Below are positions 11,774 through 23,861 of a stretch of 64,000 bases of DNA, one piece after another. This stretch comes from Maratus speciosus. Taxonomy: Eukaryota; Arthropoda; Arachnida; Araneae; Salticidae. The stretch spans positions 477,204,806 through 477,268,805 of the forward strand of contig OZ010795.1 of NCBI GenBank assembly GCA_963932465.1. The letters run 5' to 3'. The position numbers and the translations under genes are program-made. The notes beneath the pieces were generated by a model that saw only the letters and a list, made by a program, of their open reading frames with translations, ran no database searches and was not told where the DNA came from. Every line of letters begins with the position of its first letter. Position 1 is the first letter of the stretch.

Positions 11774-12145
11774 GTGTGTAAGGTTAATATTCAAAATGGA
11801 AAATTTACAAAATGGAAAATACATTTTCGTCATATTATGTTATATGAGTTTAAAAAAGTGGTGACAAAAAATATTCAAGTTGTTCGTTTGGATCATGGTC
11901 CTGCTCTTAGGACATTTAAAAAGTGGTTTTCTGATTTCGAAATGGTGATTTCAATCTAAACGATAAAATTCGCTCTTGGAGACCTTCTGACATTGATAAT
12001 GACTTAATCCGTGATTTAGTGAACGTGGTTTAGTTCCACGGATTAATAGTGAAGAGCTTGCTGAGAGACTAAATTTTGGCAATTCGACTGCATTTCGCCA
12101 TTTAAAACAATTTGAGTACACTTCGAAATACGATGCTGATGTTTC
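11774..12145 (+). pseudogene. Mariner transposase N-terminus, first copy
   Basis: Contains IHFRHIMLYEFKK, ATKNIQ-like VTKNIQVV, and ALRTFKKWFSDFE. After a frameshift it continues with FNLNDKIRSWRPSDIDNDLI, then INSEELAERL and STAFRHLKQ. This is the helix-turn-helix region of SETMAR-type mariner transposases. It stops before the catalytic aspartates. Confidence 0.7.
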
Positions 12146-12239
12146 TTTTATAACCATATTATTAACCTACAGTTATCTACTTGCGTCGTGAATGATCTTA
12201 GTGTTTAAAAAAAAATTAGATTAATTTGTGTGCAAGGTT

Positions 12240-12600
12240 AATGGTCAAAATGAAAAATGAAATGTTACATTTTCGTCATATTATGTTATATAAGTTTTAA
12301 AAAGGGGTGAGTGTTGGACGTGCTACAAAAAATATTCAAGTTGTTTGGATCGTGCTCCGCTCTTAGGATATTTAAAAACTGGTTTTGTCATTTCGAAATG
12401 GTGGTTTCAATCTAAACGATAAAATTAGCTCTGGGAGACCTTCTGGCATTAATAATGACATAATCGGTGATTTAGGGAATGAGATTTAGTTCCACGAATT
12501 AATAGTAAAGAGCTTGCTGAGAGGCTAAATGTTTCCAATTCGGCTGCGTTCCACCATTTAAAACAACTTGAGAGCACATCGAAATTTGATGCATCGGAAA
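12240..12600 (+). pseudogene. Mariner transposase N-terminus, second copy
   Basis: A second, more decayed version of the same segment: HFRHIMLYKF, GVSVGRATKNIQ, FNLNDKISSGRPS, INSKELAERLN. The first copy lacks the GVSVGRA stretch found here, so each copy has had its own lesions since duplication. Confidence 0.65.
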
Positions 12601-12630
12601 TCGGGCACGAATTTTTGAAGTCACCCAATA

Positions 12631-14637
12631 CTTAACCTTCCTACCTTGTTCAAATGTCACTCAATCTTCATTAAAAACATTTAACACGTGTATTTCTATT
12701 AAAAACTATTTAACATATTTATTTAACTTGGATCTCTGTGGCCTTCATTAAGCTTACTTTTTGAAAAATTTCTGGTTCGAATCGAAAGAAATAAATTATA
12801 GAATCTGGTTGATTAGAGCTATTCAAAGTCAGAAGGATAATATAATGGCGAAATACCGATCTAGAAAATTGTCAAATTATTAAATCTAGTAAGGGAATTC
12901 ATGGTCGTAAATTAGAAAAAAAGGTGTTTTAAATTATGAATTTGTCTATAAATTCGCTGAGATAAAGCATATGTGCTTAGAATTATTTTTTTTTTAATTC
13001 TCTAAGATTTAAATTTTATTTATGTCATTCAACTCTAATGCTCAAGTTACGATAAACATATGTTCCTTAAACTGTGTTATTAAAAGTCTGGAGTTATTTA
13101 TTTTGCTGCTTCTAACAGAGTGTTTCCGTTATGAATTTAAATTCTAAATTCAAAATTATATACTAACATTCACTGCGAAAATAATCAATAAATCAATAAT
13201 TTCCTAAAGTGTAAATCTTAGAAGTACTTATTCAGATCCATGCACGCAAATCCTTTATTATTAACATCTTCATTTTGTTTACTTTCTGCCAAAGAGTGAA
13301 GTTGTTACATTAAGAACAGTTTTCATTCAGTATATATGTTATGTAATTATTATTATTTTGTTCAATTACAGTGATTATCATAATATGGGATTGCGTAGTG
13401 TAAAACACAATAAAGCAATCAAATATTCAAGTGTTATTTACTTGTATTTTATTTGTTAGGTGAAATTTTAAGCATAATATGCAAGATTTATTCTCGAGTT
13501 CTTGCTCTACGAGAAATAGGAAACTTTTTTATTGTTTGGCAAAATAACTAAAGAATAAAGCTTTGGCACCTTTTTTTTATAAATTGGGAATTAAAAGATA
13601 TATATATAAGAAACGGCAGCTTACAACGACCAATATACAAACATTCAATATCCAAAAATTAAATTCTTCTCCTTGTGGGCATATATAACATTTTTTCTGT
13701 TATACCCCCCCCCCCCCCCCCTCAAGAAAGAAACACTTAACTTCGATTCTTCGTAATTTCGAAATTTTCATGATTCACCCCCCCCCCCCCCCAAAAAAAA
13801 AAGAAGTCTTTAGTTCAATTTAACTTTACATTTACTATTATTCCTCCGTACTTATTCATTTCCCCCTCAACACTTTTAAAATTTGTCATCAATTAAAGTG
13901 AGCGCATCATTTTTTTCAAACTTGTCGTTAACCGCCAATGATTTCCGTTAATATAAAAACAGAATATTGATGAATTGCATTTTTTCTTTGCAGCCCGTAA
14001 CATGTTACACGTATACTGTGGTTTTAGCTCAGAGCTGTGTCTTTAATGCTCATGTAGTTTGTGTGCACTTATTTTGCATTGGTGATCTAATATCTCACGC
14101 GTTTTTCATTTCAGACAACTTCGAAATGCCCTTTTTGCAATGCAAGCCTTAGCCTAAGTCTTGTAATGTACTTTTAAAAAGCATAAGTAATGCGATTTTC
14201 TCACTGCTCTTCTGACCACAAGAATTCTTTATCAAGCAACCCTAAAACCTCTATGGCGTGTAACTTAACCTCTGTGTATTTTTTTATTTTTTACCGCCAA
14301 TGCTTTGTCTACTCTCCGCATTATCACAAATCCTTTGTGTGTTGACTTCTGGTACTCGCCAACTGGCGGGCGAACGTAACACCACTATGCCTACCACTAA
14401 TGACACCACTATGAAGTCTTACACCACTATGTTTCCAAATTCCCAGCTGTGCAGACCTTTTAAATGAAGCGCTTCGGCGTACAGTGGGACGTTTTGACGA
14501 TCCAGGTGGACAAAATCATTTCGTTGAATTAGTTTTTGCTGTTTTTTTTATGTACCACTAATAAAATACTCAAACAATGGTAAATATTTGGTTATTTAAC
14601 AACGTCTTAAAATTAAAAATAAAGGTTGCCCACTAAA
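12631..14637. other. AT-rich stretch with two poly-C tracts
   Basis: No gene recognised. Two near-pure C runs occur at about 13706-13723 and 13778-13792, each followed by A-rich sequence. The minus strand therefore has G-runs that could form quadruplexes. Around 14340-14440 the phrase ACACCACTATG recurs three times. Confidence 0.5.
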
Positions 14638-15064
14638 GTTCGTTCACACCCTCTTAAATGCCGAACGACTGCAACTATATTCATAAACGTGCTGTCTAAG
14701 TACAGTAAAGAGGCTATGCACTACTACATTAGACCGCTTACTGCGCCACATGGTGAAAAATGGCGGCATTAAAGTTCTTATCGCGAAAACTGTTCGAAAT
14801 ATGGGATAAAAGTAAATGACAAATTTGTAGAGCATCATCGATTTAGTTCGAAAGGACACCTTGTGAACATGAATGCTAAATGAATCTCGTTCTAAACAAG
14901 AATTTCATTTTTGAGACAGGAATACTAACTCATCTGCTTTTCACCAGGTGGCGCTGGAAGCGGTCTTGTCTGGTAGTGCATAGCCTCTTTACTATACCTA
15001 GACACCACTTATATGAATATAGCTGGAGCCGTTTGGCAGTTAAGACGGTGGGAAGGACTTGGGT
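14638..15064. mobile_element. Foldback MITE with ~115-bp arms
   Basis: The arms (about 14638-14757 and 14944-15064) share GTAAAGAGGCTATGCACTAC and CTATATTCAT as inverted repeats around a 190-bp loop. The inner edge of each arm carries CACCAGGTGGCGCTGG or a decayed form of it. Confidence 0.7.
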
Positions 15065-15279
15065 GTGCACACTGTATAATTCATTACAAATAATACGTTA
15101 TGAATACTTATTTTACAATTAAGTAAAAAACAATTTAATGCACACATGTAATTTAACATTCATTTATTTTTTGTATTTTTGTCTAGTCATAATTGCTCGA
15201 GAAATTTGTGTAATCATCCTGAAAAATAAAATAAAATAAAATAAAATCATATAAAAAAAATTTTATGTTTTGTGGTACC

Positions 15280-15465
15280 CTGTAAAGCTTATAAATGTTG
15301 CCAAAATTATTTTCGGTTAAAAAAATTCTGTTGTGTGAATAAATAACCTTTACAAATTTTATTCAATTTGAAATAAAATTTCTGCATATAGATGGTAATG
15401 TATCCAAATTTTTTATGTGTTCCTGTAATAGAAATACAACAGCTACGCACTTTGTTTTCAATTTT
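15280..15465 (-). repeat. A-type array fragment, left of B1
   Basis: TTTTATGTGTTCCTGTAATA followed by CAACAGCTACG matches units at 16952 and 17103 beyond B1. The array was probably continuous before B1 inserted. Confidence 0.4.
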
Positions 15466-16860
15466 AACTAGTTGGATGTGCCAATCTCAAAACTTTCTTC
15501 TATCTTATACATCTTAATATTTCAAAAACTAGTTACACATGTTAACACTTCAATATTATTAGTTCAATACTATATCAACTTTGATTTTCATCTTAAATTT
15601 CTGCTTCAGTCAATTAAACGAACTAAAAACGAGTTAATCTATATCATGATATCTGTTAAAATTAATATTTTTTCCTTATTCTGTTGTTATCAGTTGTTTG
15701 CAAATAGCTGGCTTAGCAGGAAGCGAGTTCCCGCCTTTGCACGAGTCGCCGATGGGCAATAGAACTACGAAAAAACAAGAAAAGTACACAAAAATCGCTA
15801 TCACAGAGCCCCTTTACCGCGCGATATTGCCAAATTCAAGGAGGACCTGTTGGCCAAAGCCAAAAACATGCACAAAAAATTTGGTTAGATTGTATGCATA
15901 ATTTTATACACTTTTCGATGGTACGATAATGAAAATGACACTGAGATCCAATTATAGCGCCCCCTTCTGGCAGAAATTTTTCAAGTTCAGGGAAGACTTG
16001 CTTGCCATGACCAAAAATAAACACAAAGAATTTGGCTCAATTCTATGCATAACTTCATACATTTTTCGATGGTACAATATTCAAAATGGCACAAAAATCG
16101 CTATTGCAGCGCCACCTACCGGCGAATTCTTTCCAAATTCAGGGAGGACTTGCTTGCCATAACCAAAAACTTAAAATAAAAATTTGGCTCAATTCTATGG
16201 ATAACTTCATACACTTTTGGACGGTACAATATTGAAAATCGCACAAAAATCGCTATTACAACGCTCCCTAGCGGCGATTATTTTCCAAATTTAGGGAGGA
16301 TCTGCTTGCTATAGCCAAAAACTTAAAATAAAAATTTGGTTCAATTCTATGCATAACTTCATACACCTTTGGATGGTACAATATTCAAAATCGCACAAAA
16401 ATCGCTGTTACAGCGCCCCCTACGGGCGATTTTTTTTCAAATTCAGGGAGGACCTACTTGCTATATTCAAAAACTTAAAATAAAAATTTGGTTCAATTCT
16501 ATGCATAACTTCACACATTTTTGGATGGTACAATATTCAAAATCGCACAAAAATCGCTATTAGAGCACTCCCTACCGGCGATTTTTTTCCAAATTCAAGG
16601 AGGACCAGCTTGCCATGGCCAAAAACTTAAAATAAAAATTTGGTTCAATTCTATGCATAACTTCATACACTTTTTGATACTACAATTGCGACAGACAGAC
16701 GGACAGACGGACAGACGGACACACAGACAGACAGGCATTTTCTATAAACATGTTTTTTGGGATCTCTGACCCCTAAAACGTGCAAATCAGTCGAAAACTG
16801 GAAGTCGAAAAAAATTTCGATTACAATACTTTCTTCTTTTGAAGATAGAAGAAAGTAAAA
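15466..16860 (+). repeat. Family B element, copy B1 (six 152-bp units)
   Basis: Head: GTTGGATGTGCCAATCTC then AAAACTTTCTTCTATCTT. Six tandem units have GC-rich anchors at 15805, 15956, 16108, 16259, 16412 and 16564 (spacing 151-153). The tract GACAGACGGACAGACGGACA follows at about 16689. The tail is CATGTTTTTTGGGATCTCTG, then CCCCTAAAACGTG, and a terminal hairpin TACTTTCTTC...GAAGATAGAAGAAAGTA. Head and tail carry inverted ACTTTCTTCTATCTT. Non-coding. Confidence 0.75.
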
Positions 16861-17420
16861 ATACTATTGTGTATCTCAATAACCTATAGTAATTTTGTTG
16901 AAATTTAATTAAAAGGTTTACTTTTTAGCAACAATCTTTCCGCGATCTTTTGTGTGGCCTTGTAAAAAATGCATAATTTCTACTTTCGTCAAATTATAAT
17001 TTAATAGAATTGCCATCGGAAAAACACATGTAGCCAAAGTTTCAGCTCAATCAGATAATTGAAAGTGGTTTAAAATTGTCTTGCAAGATTTGAACTATTC
17101 TTTTATGTGGCCCTGTAAAAAATGTATAACTGCTACGTTCCATAAATTATAATACTATTGCACTGTCATCAGAACTACATATCCTGAGCAAAGTTTCAGC
17201 TCAATCAGATTATTGAAATTGGTTTAAAATTAACTTGCAAGTTTTAATCTAAATTTTCGTGAAACCCAGTAGAAACAGTATTCTAAATAAACTTCTACGT
17301 TCTTTAAATTATAATAATATTGTATTGCCATTCAAATTACACATTTCATTGTTTCGGCTGAATCGGTAATTAAATGTGGTTTAAATTTGATTTACAAGAT
17401 TTGTACTAAACGTACCTACA
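16861..17420 (-). repeat. A-type tandem array, right of B1
   Basis: Three degenerate units of about 150-160 bp. TTTTGTGTGGCCTTGTAAAA (near 16951) and TTTTATGTGGCCCTGTAAAA (near 17101) are complements of family A's TACAGGGCCACACAAAAG motif. Each continues with TTTCAGCTCAATCAGAT. Confidence 0.45.
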
Positions 17421-17442
17421 TGCACTGCAAGTTAATATGGTG

Positions 17443-17930
17443 CTATCTATCTATATTATAAAGGACAAACATATCTGTGCGTAACGCATACGTCATTTTG
17501 CGAATGGCAACACTTTGAAATTTGAAATAAAATTTTATTTTTGCATTTTCTCTACTGCAAATTTTTAAACTTCTATGCATCACACATTTTAACTTTTTAC
17601 ACCGTCGTATAAGGAAATAAATTTTTTTTTAAATACTATTTGTTTGAAACCTGTATCTCAATTTGTTTTTGAGATATTAATTTTTTTTGTAGTTTTTAAT
17701 ACAAATTTTGTAATTGTGGCAACTGAAGTACTCCATTTATATTGAATGTAAAGGGAAAATATTCATGGTTTATTATTTTTATTCATTATATCCTTATTCA
17801 TGCCATTTTCACATTACAAATAAAAGTAACTTTTTTATAATTTTTGAACAGAAAATGATGTCAGACATTAAATAAAACACGCATTCTTCTTCATAAATCA
17901 GCTACATTTTAATATTTTTACATTACGCTG
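17443..17930 (+). repeat. Family E repeat, copy 3 (head portion)
   Basis: Starts ATCTATATTATAAAGGACAA, then CTGTGCGTAACGC, and aligns with the first part of 4012-4895. The far end is not recognisable. Confidence 0.4.
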
Positions 17931-19437
17931 ATAAATGAGTTTGAGGCGCTCGGCAAAATTATTCATTGAGTAAAAATGATATATTTAAAACAAAACGATC
18001 ATTTTTTTTTTTTTTTTTTTTGATAAAACTAAATATTTGACCAATACTATAAATGGCGAATACTATGACAACTAAAGTCAAATTTCTGAATTGTTTTATC
18101 GCTGTACTAAGATTAGAACTTAAGATTTGTGCGAATGTTCACATGAAAAGTTGTATCGGACAAACGTGACTTTAACTTTGGAAATGCATTCATTAATAAT
18201 CTATTCTTTTGCGCGTTAAAATACTTTTAAATTGTGAATTTGAGTGGTGCGTATGTAAATTACGAGAATGTGAAAATAACGTACAGTTTAGATTTTATGG
18301 GGGAAAATTTTATGATGTGACAAAGCGAAATCCTTTTTACTGATTTTTCATCCCGTAAAAACAAACATAAGAGCTCCATCGATAACTTCATCATAATTAC
18401 TCATCTTGATTACGTAATCTAATACAGTTTAATTTTTCAATAATTTAAGCAGCTGAAGTTTGTAGAAATAATATTTTGGTAATTTCGGGTTTAAAATATT
18501 ATTTGTTTTAAGAGTTAGACAACCAATGTAAGATGATTTTTTTGTTGTAATTATTTTTTAGGTTTATTATAATTTCGATCTGACAGTTCCTTTCAAACAT
18601 TTTAGTACGTCGAATTTCGACGGGTTGCAACTGGTTATATTAATAGGAACTTAATGAATAGCAGACACTTGCAGGAGTTTTTTTTTTAATTTTTCAATAC
18701 TTTAGGAATGGCACTTTGATTTAAAAAAAAGCTTATTGCTAAATAATACTGAATAATATGTTAAAAGGTCACGATGAAATTGGTAAACAACATCAAGGAT
18801 ACTCCAGAAATTCAACCTTTTAAAAAAGCGGTTAAGCGGGTTTAATATCGCTTAATTTCAAACAAAATGAGTTAAATCTGGCCCTGACAAACCTGTGACA
18901 TATGTTCAGCAAACTCGTGCTTTCAAATAAAACAGAATAATCACGATGTGCTTTCAAACTTAGAGGAAACTAGTGCAACTTTTGAAACTCCGTCAAACGA
19001 ATTGCGCAAATGGCTTCTTAATTAATAGACACGGCGATTAATTATGACGATCGATCTCGATTTCTTTTCGAGAAAACTCGTACGGATCTCGAAAATACAG
19101 ACATTTTAGCTACCAGTACACGCGGTTTTATGAAATTCTGAGACGATCGGAAAAATGAATTTTGTGGCGTTCGTTTTTCGGCTGTCTCTCACCATTTCCT
19201 CCCACTCAAAATGTCAGTAAATTTTAAAGTCCTTTAATGTCTGTTGCAGTTTTTTTTATGCTAGGTTATGTTCCTGGGTCTAAAGTAAACACCACAGCAT
19301 AAATTTTAGTAATGAAACCTTTGAACTATTCTAATTAAGAACTTAAATATATTTGCTTAACTTAGACATCTTATAAAGGAATTAAAATGTTGTAATGTAT
19401 AACAAATACTCAAACCTTTCTTGTGTGTTTACAGATA
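17931..19437. other. Stretch between two inverted family E copies
   Basis: No gene recognised. If the E copies at 17443 and 20412 are ends of one element, this would be its interior, but nothing coding supports that. Confidence 0.35.
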
Positions 19438-20412
19438 TTAGGGGATAAATCCGGGCTTTCCGCGTAACAGAATATATGTAAAAATCATCATACATATTAT
19501 TTCTGATATCAATATCTTTATTTCTCTGCAGATTCTGAAAACACAGCGATGAATGAGGTATTTTTCGAAAGGCTATGTAAGAGTCCTTTGATGTAGCATT
19601 ACTTATATATTGTTAAAACGCGTTGTTTGATAAAAACATTTTACAGTTAATGAAAAACTTTGCATCAACAAATGATTTCAATGATTGCAGTGAGAAAGCC
19701 AAGAACGGATCTAATGGGTTTTTTTTTATTGATAACTCCAATATATTTTTTATAATGCCTATTAACAATACTAAAAATCATATTTATGTGAAAAATAATG
19801 AGTAATAATGCGTTGAAATAAAGTTTTGAAATGTATAAAAAGCGATATTTTCCTATTGGTCTCGTGTCAAGATATAACAACCGAAGAAATCGCCAAAGAT
19901 TACCATTTACAATTAACCCTTTTTTATTGTAAATTTTCGGATCATTTTGGTTCGGATCATTTCAGTGGTTTAAGCGCGAAACTCGATTACATGTCTTAAA
20001 TTTGCGTTTTATTTATATTTTATTTGTTTTACTCAATGGATGATTTAATTTCGTTATAGAATATAAGCTGTAAACAGAAGATGAGTTATTTATATTAACT
20101 TAAGTTGAAACGATTTATATTTCACAATCATCTGCACATCATAGAGATAGATTTGAAAAAAAAAAAAGCATCTTGAAAATTATTTTTTAAACAATAAAAA
20201 TTGGGTTAATGGCGATACAGTTTTTAAACAAATTGTGATATAATTTTCAAACAAATTGCATTTTAAATTACTTTTTTCCCCTATTCAACGGTGTAAAAAT
20301 TGAAAATGTGCGATGCTCAGTAATTAAAAAAATAAAAAAAAATTCAGTAAAAGCGAAATTTGATGTCTGCTGTTCACGTCAGCGTCACGCACAGACACGT
20401 TTTTTCTTATTT
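19438..20412 (-). repeat. Family E repeat, copy 2 (Helitron-like candidate)
   Basis: On the minus strand it runs from an AAACGTGTCTGTGCGTGACG head to a hairpin-like GTTACGCGGAAAGCCCGG, ending CCCCTAA followed by T. CTRR followed by T is the Helitron 3' rule. The 5' TC is not clear. Shared interior motifs with copy 1 include CAGATGATTGTG and AATAATTTTCAAG. Confidence 0.4.
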
Positions 20413-20550
20413 AGCTACTGCAATGTTTTATAATTTTTCGGCTTACTTCATCGATAGAAAACATTACACATTCTGTGATTAAATAACGCAATTACAAATT
20501 CTGCTATTTAACTTCCAGCCGTAGGCGACTTTTTGAGTGGGTTCCTTTTT

Positions 20551-21398
20551 AACACTTTCCGACAACGTTAAAAGTGTTTATGCATTCTGTTTGTCTTGCG
20601 TCTGTACGTCTGTCCGCGCTCTAACTCCAGTAAATATACTCGGGTTTTCATGAAATTGATAAAGGTTATTTAGGGTCAACAAAGCATGTTTTGTATTGTA
20701 TATGAAGTATGTAGGATTAATAGTTCAATTACAGGGGCACTCAAAAGTATTCCATTACATTATGGTATAGCAAAAAAAGTTGTTTGTAGAGTATTTTAAT
20801 GACATTACGCTATTTCAAATGTATTGAAACTGATATAAATCACTGAATTTCACTACGATCACGTTAGAACAGGTCATTCATGGCAATTTTTATTCATTTA
20901 CAGGGACACACAAAAGAAATCGGTTATAGTACTGTCTTTGAGTAATAATTGCTGGAGTGTACGGTTTAAAATTCGGTATGCGCTTTTAAATTTAATTAAT
21001 TATTTGTATGTTATTCGCATGTATAAATTCTATACCTCATATGCAGGGCTGCACAAAAGTATTCACGCGTCATTCTCCTTATTATAGGAAATTGCTGGAG
21101 GGAAATTTTCAACTGAAGTTTATGTATCTTTTAAGTGAACTAAATTTGGCATACGTGTAGTTAATAGATACAAATCTATATATCCTATACAGAGCTGCTA
21201 CAAAATTCGCTTAATATTACGACTGTAGATGGAAACAGCTGATATTGGGTTTTGAAATGTGTTATGTGTTTCCATATGGTTGATTTAGACGTAATATTTT
21301 AATTCTTTAAATGTCACAGTTATGCTGCATTATTCTAAATGTGTTGGAAAGTATTTCATAATCTATGTTTGACGCATGATTCTTTTCTTTCTTGTTTA
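20551..21398 (+). repeat. Family A element, copy A2
   Basis: Head AACACTTTCCGACAACGTTA then AAAGTGTT; the CTGT tract at about 20590. Unit anchors are TACAGGGGCACTCAAAAG (20730), ACAGGGACACACAAAAG (20900), GCAGGGCTGCACAAAAG (21043) and ACAGAGCTGCTACAAAA (21189). The tail is GTGTTGGAAAGTATTTCATA. It has fewer units than A1. Confidence 0.7.
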
Positions 21399-21790
21399 AA
21401 ACTAAGATTGTTTGATTCTCACCACTTTTTAAAGTAGAAATAGTTCTTTTATCCCCTGTAATTACAGATTAAATAATGCGAGAATAAGTCGAATTATACG
21501 CTTAAAAAAAAAAAAAAAGAATCAAGGAATCTAAATTTTTTAAAAGTAGCCCACTCGAGTAGCGAAAATGGCGTTTCCCGCGGCTGGAATGTTAAATATT
21601 AAACACAATTTGTAATTTAAAATAGTAGTATCGTTGCTTCTTTGAAATTATAACGCGTGTACACACTTACTTTGCTGTCTAAATGTTCTTTATATCCCTA
21701 AATATACAATCAGGAAATAAAAAAAAACCTGCCTTTATTTCCAGGCCGTTTACGATACATTCTCATCAAAGTGTCATTCGTCTCGGAATA

Positions 21791-22522
21791 TACAGGGTGT
21801 AATTGGAATGATCGTTCAAATTTGGTGGGGAGGTAGACAATTTCACATAGGAAAGTATAGGCGCAAATGAACGCATGAAGTAGTAGAGGATGCCGTGTAT
21901 CCACAATTTCTGCTCATGTGCAAAGCTCTCTTACAGGTCCAGCTGCTCGTCATTCGACAAGGTGACTTTGCAGAAGTAACATGACTCATTATATGTTAAA
22001 TGAATATGCAGGTATGCATCTAATATGTGGTGCAATAGGAGAACGTGGTCGGAGAACTGCGCAAATGTATGCAGAAGTGAGATAGCTTCCTCAGTTGGAA
22101 CTCTCCATGTCGATCGGTTGTCTCCTCTATCATGACCGGTACTGGTTATTGATCCAGTTTCGTATAGTTGTTGATGAATACGTGCAAATATTTGATTCTG
22201 ATGTGGATGCGCCAGTTGGAGTAGCGTTCTGCATACATCTGCGCAACTCTCCGACCACTTTACCCTATTGCAACATAAATTAAAGTCATTGCTGCATATA
22301 TGCATATTCATTTAACATATAATGATTCGTGTCACCTTGTCGAATGATGACCTTCTGGGCTTGTCCGAGAGCTTTGCGCGTGAGCAGAAATTGTGGATAC
22401 ACAGCGCCCTCTACGATTTCATGCATTCGTTTGTGCACATACTTTCCTATGTGAAATTGTCTTCTTTTGATATTTTCTATCTCTCCACCAAATTTTAACT
22501 ATGACCCCTAATACACCCTGTA
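21791..22522. mobile_element. Foldback element F, copy 1 (complete)
   Basis: Ends TACAGGGTGT and ACACCCTGTA, with arms of roughly 170-190 bp sharing CAATTTCACATAGGAAAGTA and TCCACAATTTCTGCTCA. TA at both outer edges suggests a TA-targeting superfamily. The interior (about 350 bp) has no coding motif. Confidence 0.7.
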
Positions 22523-23860
22523 GGTTACATTCAGAATATTTTCTTGAAATAAGTGTTGTCTGCATATTAACAGTTAAACGAACTTTGATTTTTTCAGATG
22601 GTCAGAGCCACTTTTGAAACTCTATATGTGTTCCTTGGATCAAATCAGCCCTGTAAAGTAACTCGTGAGAAATTCTTAACAAATCTCCCGCAAGGTATAC
22701 CATCACCCATTTGTATGAGTAGTTTGTTCTGAAACTGTTGGCAAGACTGTCTTTAATTCACGAAAGTGACGAAAGCAAAAAATCCCAGCAAATATGTAAA
22801 AATTGCAGACATTTTATTCGGTTGGCACCGCTTTTTTAAAAATCTATACTTATCAAATACCAAAAAAGGCTCGAATTGGAAATTACAAATATTAACTTGT
22901 AACCGTAACTTGTTTATGATAGTAAAAATGATGCATGCACCTGAACGGTGCGTATGCATCATAAGACCTGACGGGTCTATGGACCCCTTCGAAGGGGTTA
23001 AACTTATAGTATAACAGTTGTAAACAGGTAATGTGACATGGAAAGATTACTACTTTGCAGTAAGTTTGCAGTATTTATGTTTACTTGTTTGCTGTTAATT
23101 TACAATAAATGTGATACAGCATGAATTTAACTGGCACGACAAGTTAGCTGCAAGTTCAAAGTGTTGTGACTTCGGCATTTGCGTTATCTTGCTGCAGTCT
23201 TGTTATGAACTTTCAGTCTTGTCAAGCTGAGCTGGCTGCAACTTTGGAGGTTTTCAAAGCAAGGCTTCTACGAATTTTCTGCTAAAAGTCTTTTGTAAAT
23301 TGGTTTTCAAGATAGGTTTCCTAAGTTTATGCACCGGTAAATATATCTGAATCTACAGTTTTAATACAGAATGTCTTACAAACTAAAAAACATGGACAAT
23401 ATGATATAAATTCCTTTTTTTCTAAGGCAAAGCCATGCCCTTAGTCAATGATGTTTTTTAATGAGAAATAGAATTCTCGTTTCCGTCGTGAATGTGTTAA
23501 ATAACTGAAAACTTCAACATAAAAAAACTGGTGCCAGCCGAATACAGTTTTCTAGGGTACGTTGATCTTGAAGTGATTAAAAGAAAATTGCATACATTTT
23601 TTCTGGTTGTTTTCAATGCTAGGTGACAGTCGTTTTAGGCCGTCAAAAGAAATTCCATTCCTCTAAGTCACGAAAAATAATTATTGGAATAGGCTGCAAA
23701 CTACAGGCCATTTTTTGTGATACTGATGCATTGTTGGGAAAAAAAATGAGATGATTATCTTTTTAATCTGAATTTATTAATCATTTTGATAATGAAAAAT
23801 AAGTTTTTGAATAGAAAAAAAACCTAGTTTATGCCTTTGTCCAATATTTGTATCTCATTT
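22523..23860. other. Unassigned stretch with a possible piggyBac-type end
   Basis: No gene recognised. At 22976-22999, CCCCTTCGAAGGGG is followed by TTAA, which resembles a piggyBac-type terminus like those at 30145 and 34929. No matching left end was found. Confidence 0.35.
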
Positions 23861-23861
23861 T

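Larger units (their letters stand above)
11233..12630 (+). mobile_element. Mariner element with internal tandem duplication
   Basis: Ends TACTGGGTGATTGCAAAATT (left) and, on the complement, TATTGGGTGACTTCAAAAAT (right), both continuing into TCGTGCCC. Inside are two tandem copies, 453 bp apart (compare 11719 with 12172), of the 5' UTR plus transposase N-terminus. The catalytic region is absent. Confidence 0.75.

Noticed and set aside
13706..13792. Poly-C tracts as a regulatory quadruplex region
   Set aside because: Two C-runs alone, with no gene nearby, do not support a role; they may also be unstable in sequencing.
15780..16700. CRISPR-like regular array
   Set aside because: Whole units are repeated with drift; there are no unique spacers, and the sequence is eukaryotic.
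22095..22311. Frames of 62-126 codons
   Set aside because: They fall in foldback element F1, and F2 does not keep them open.
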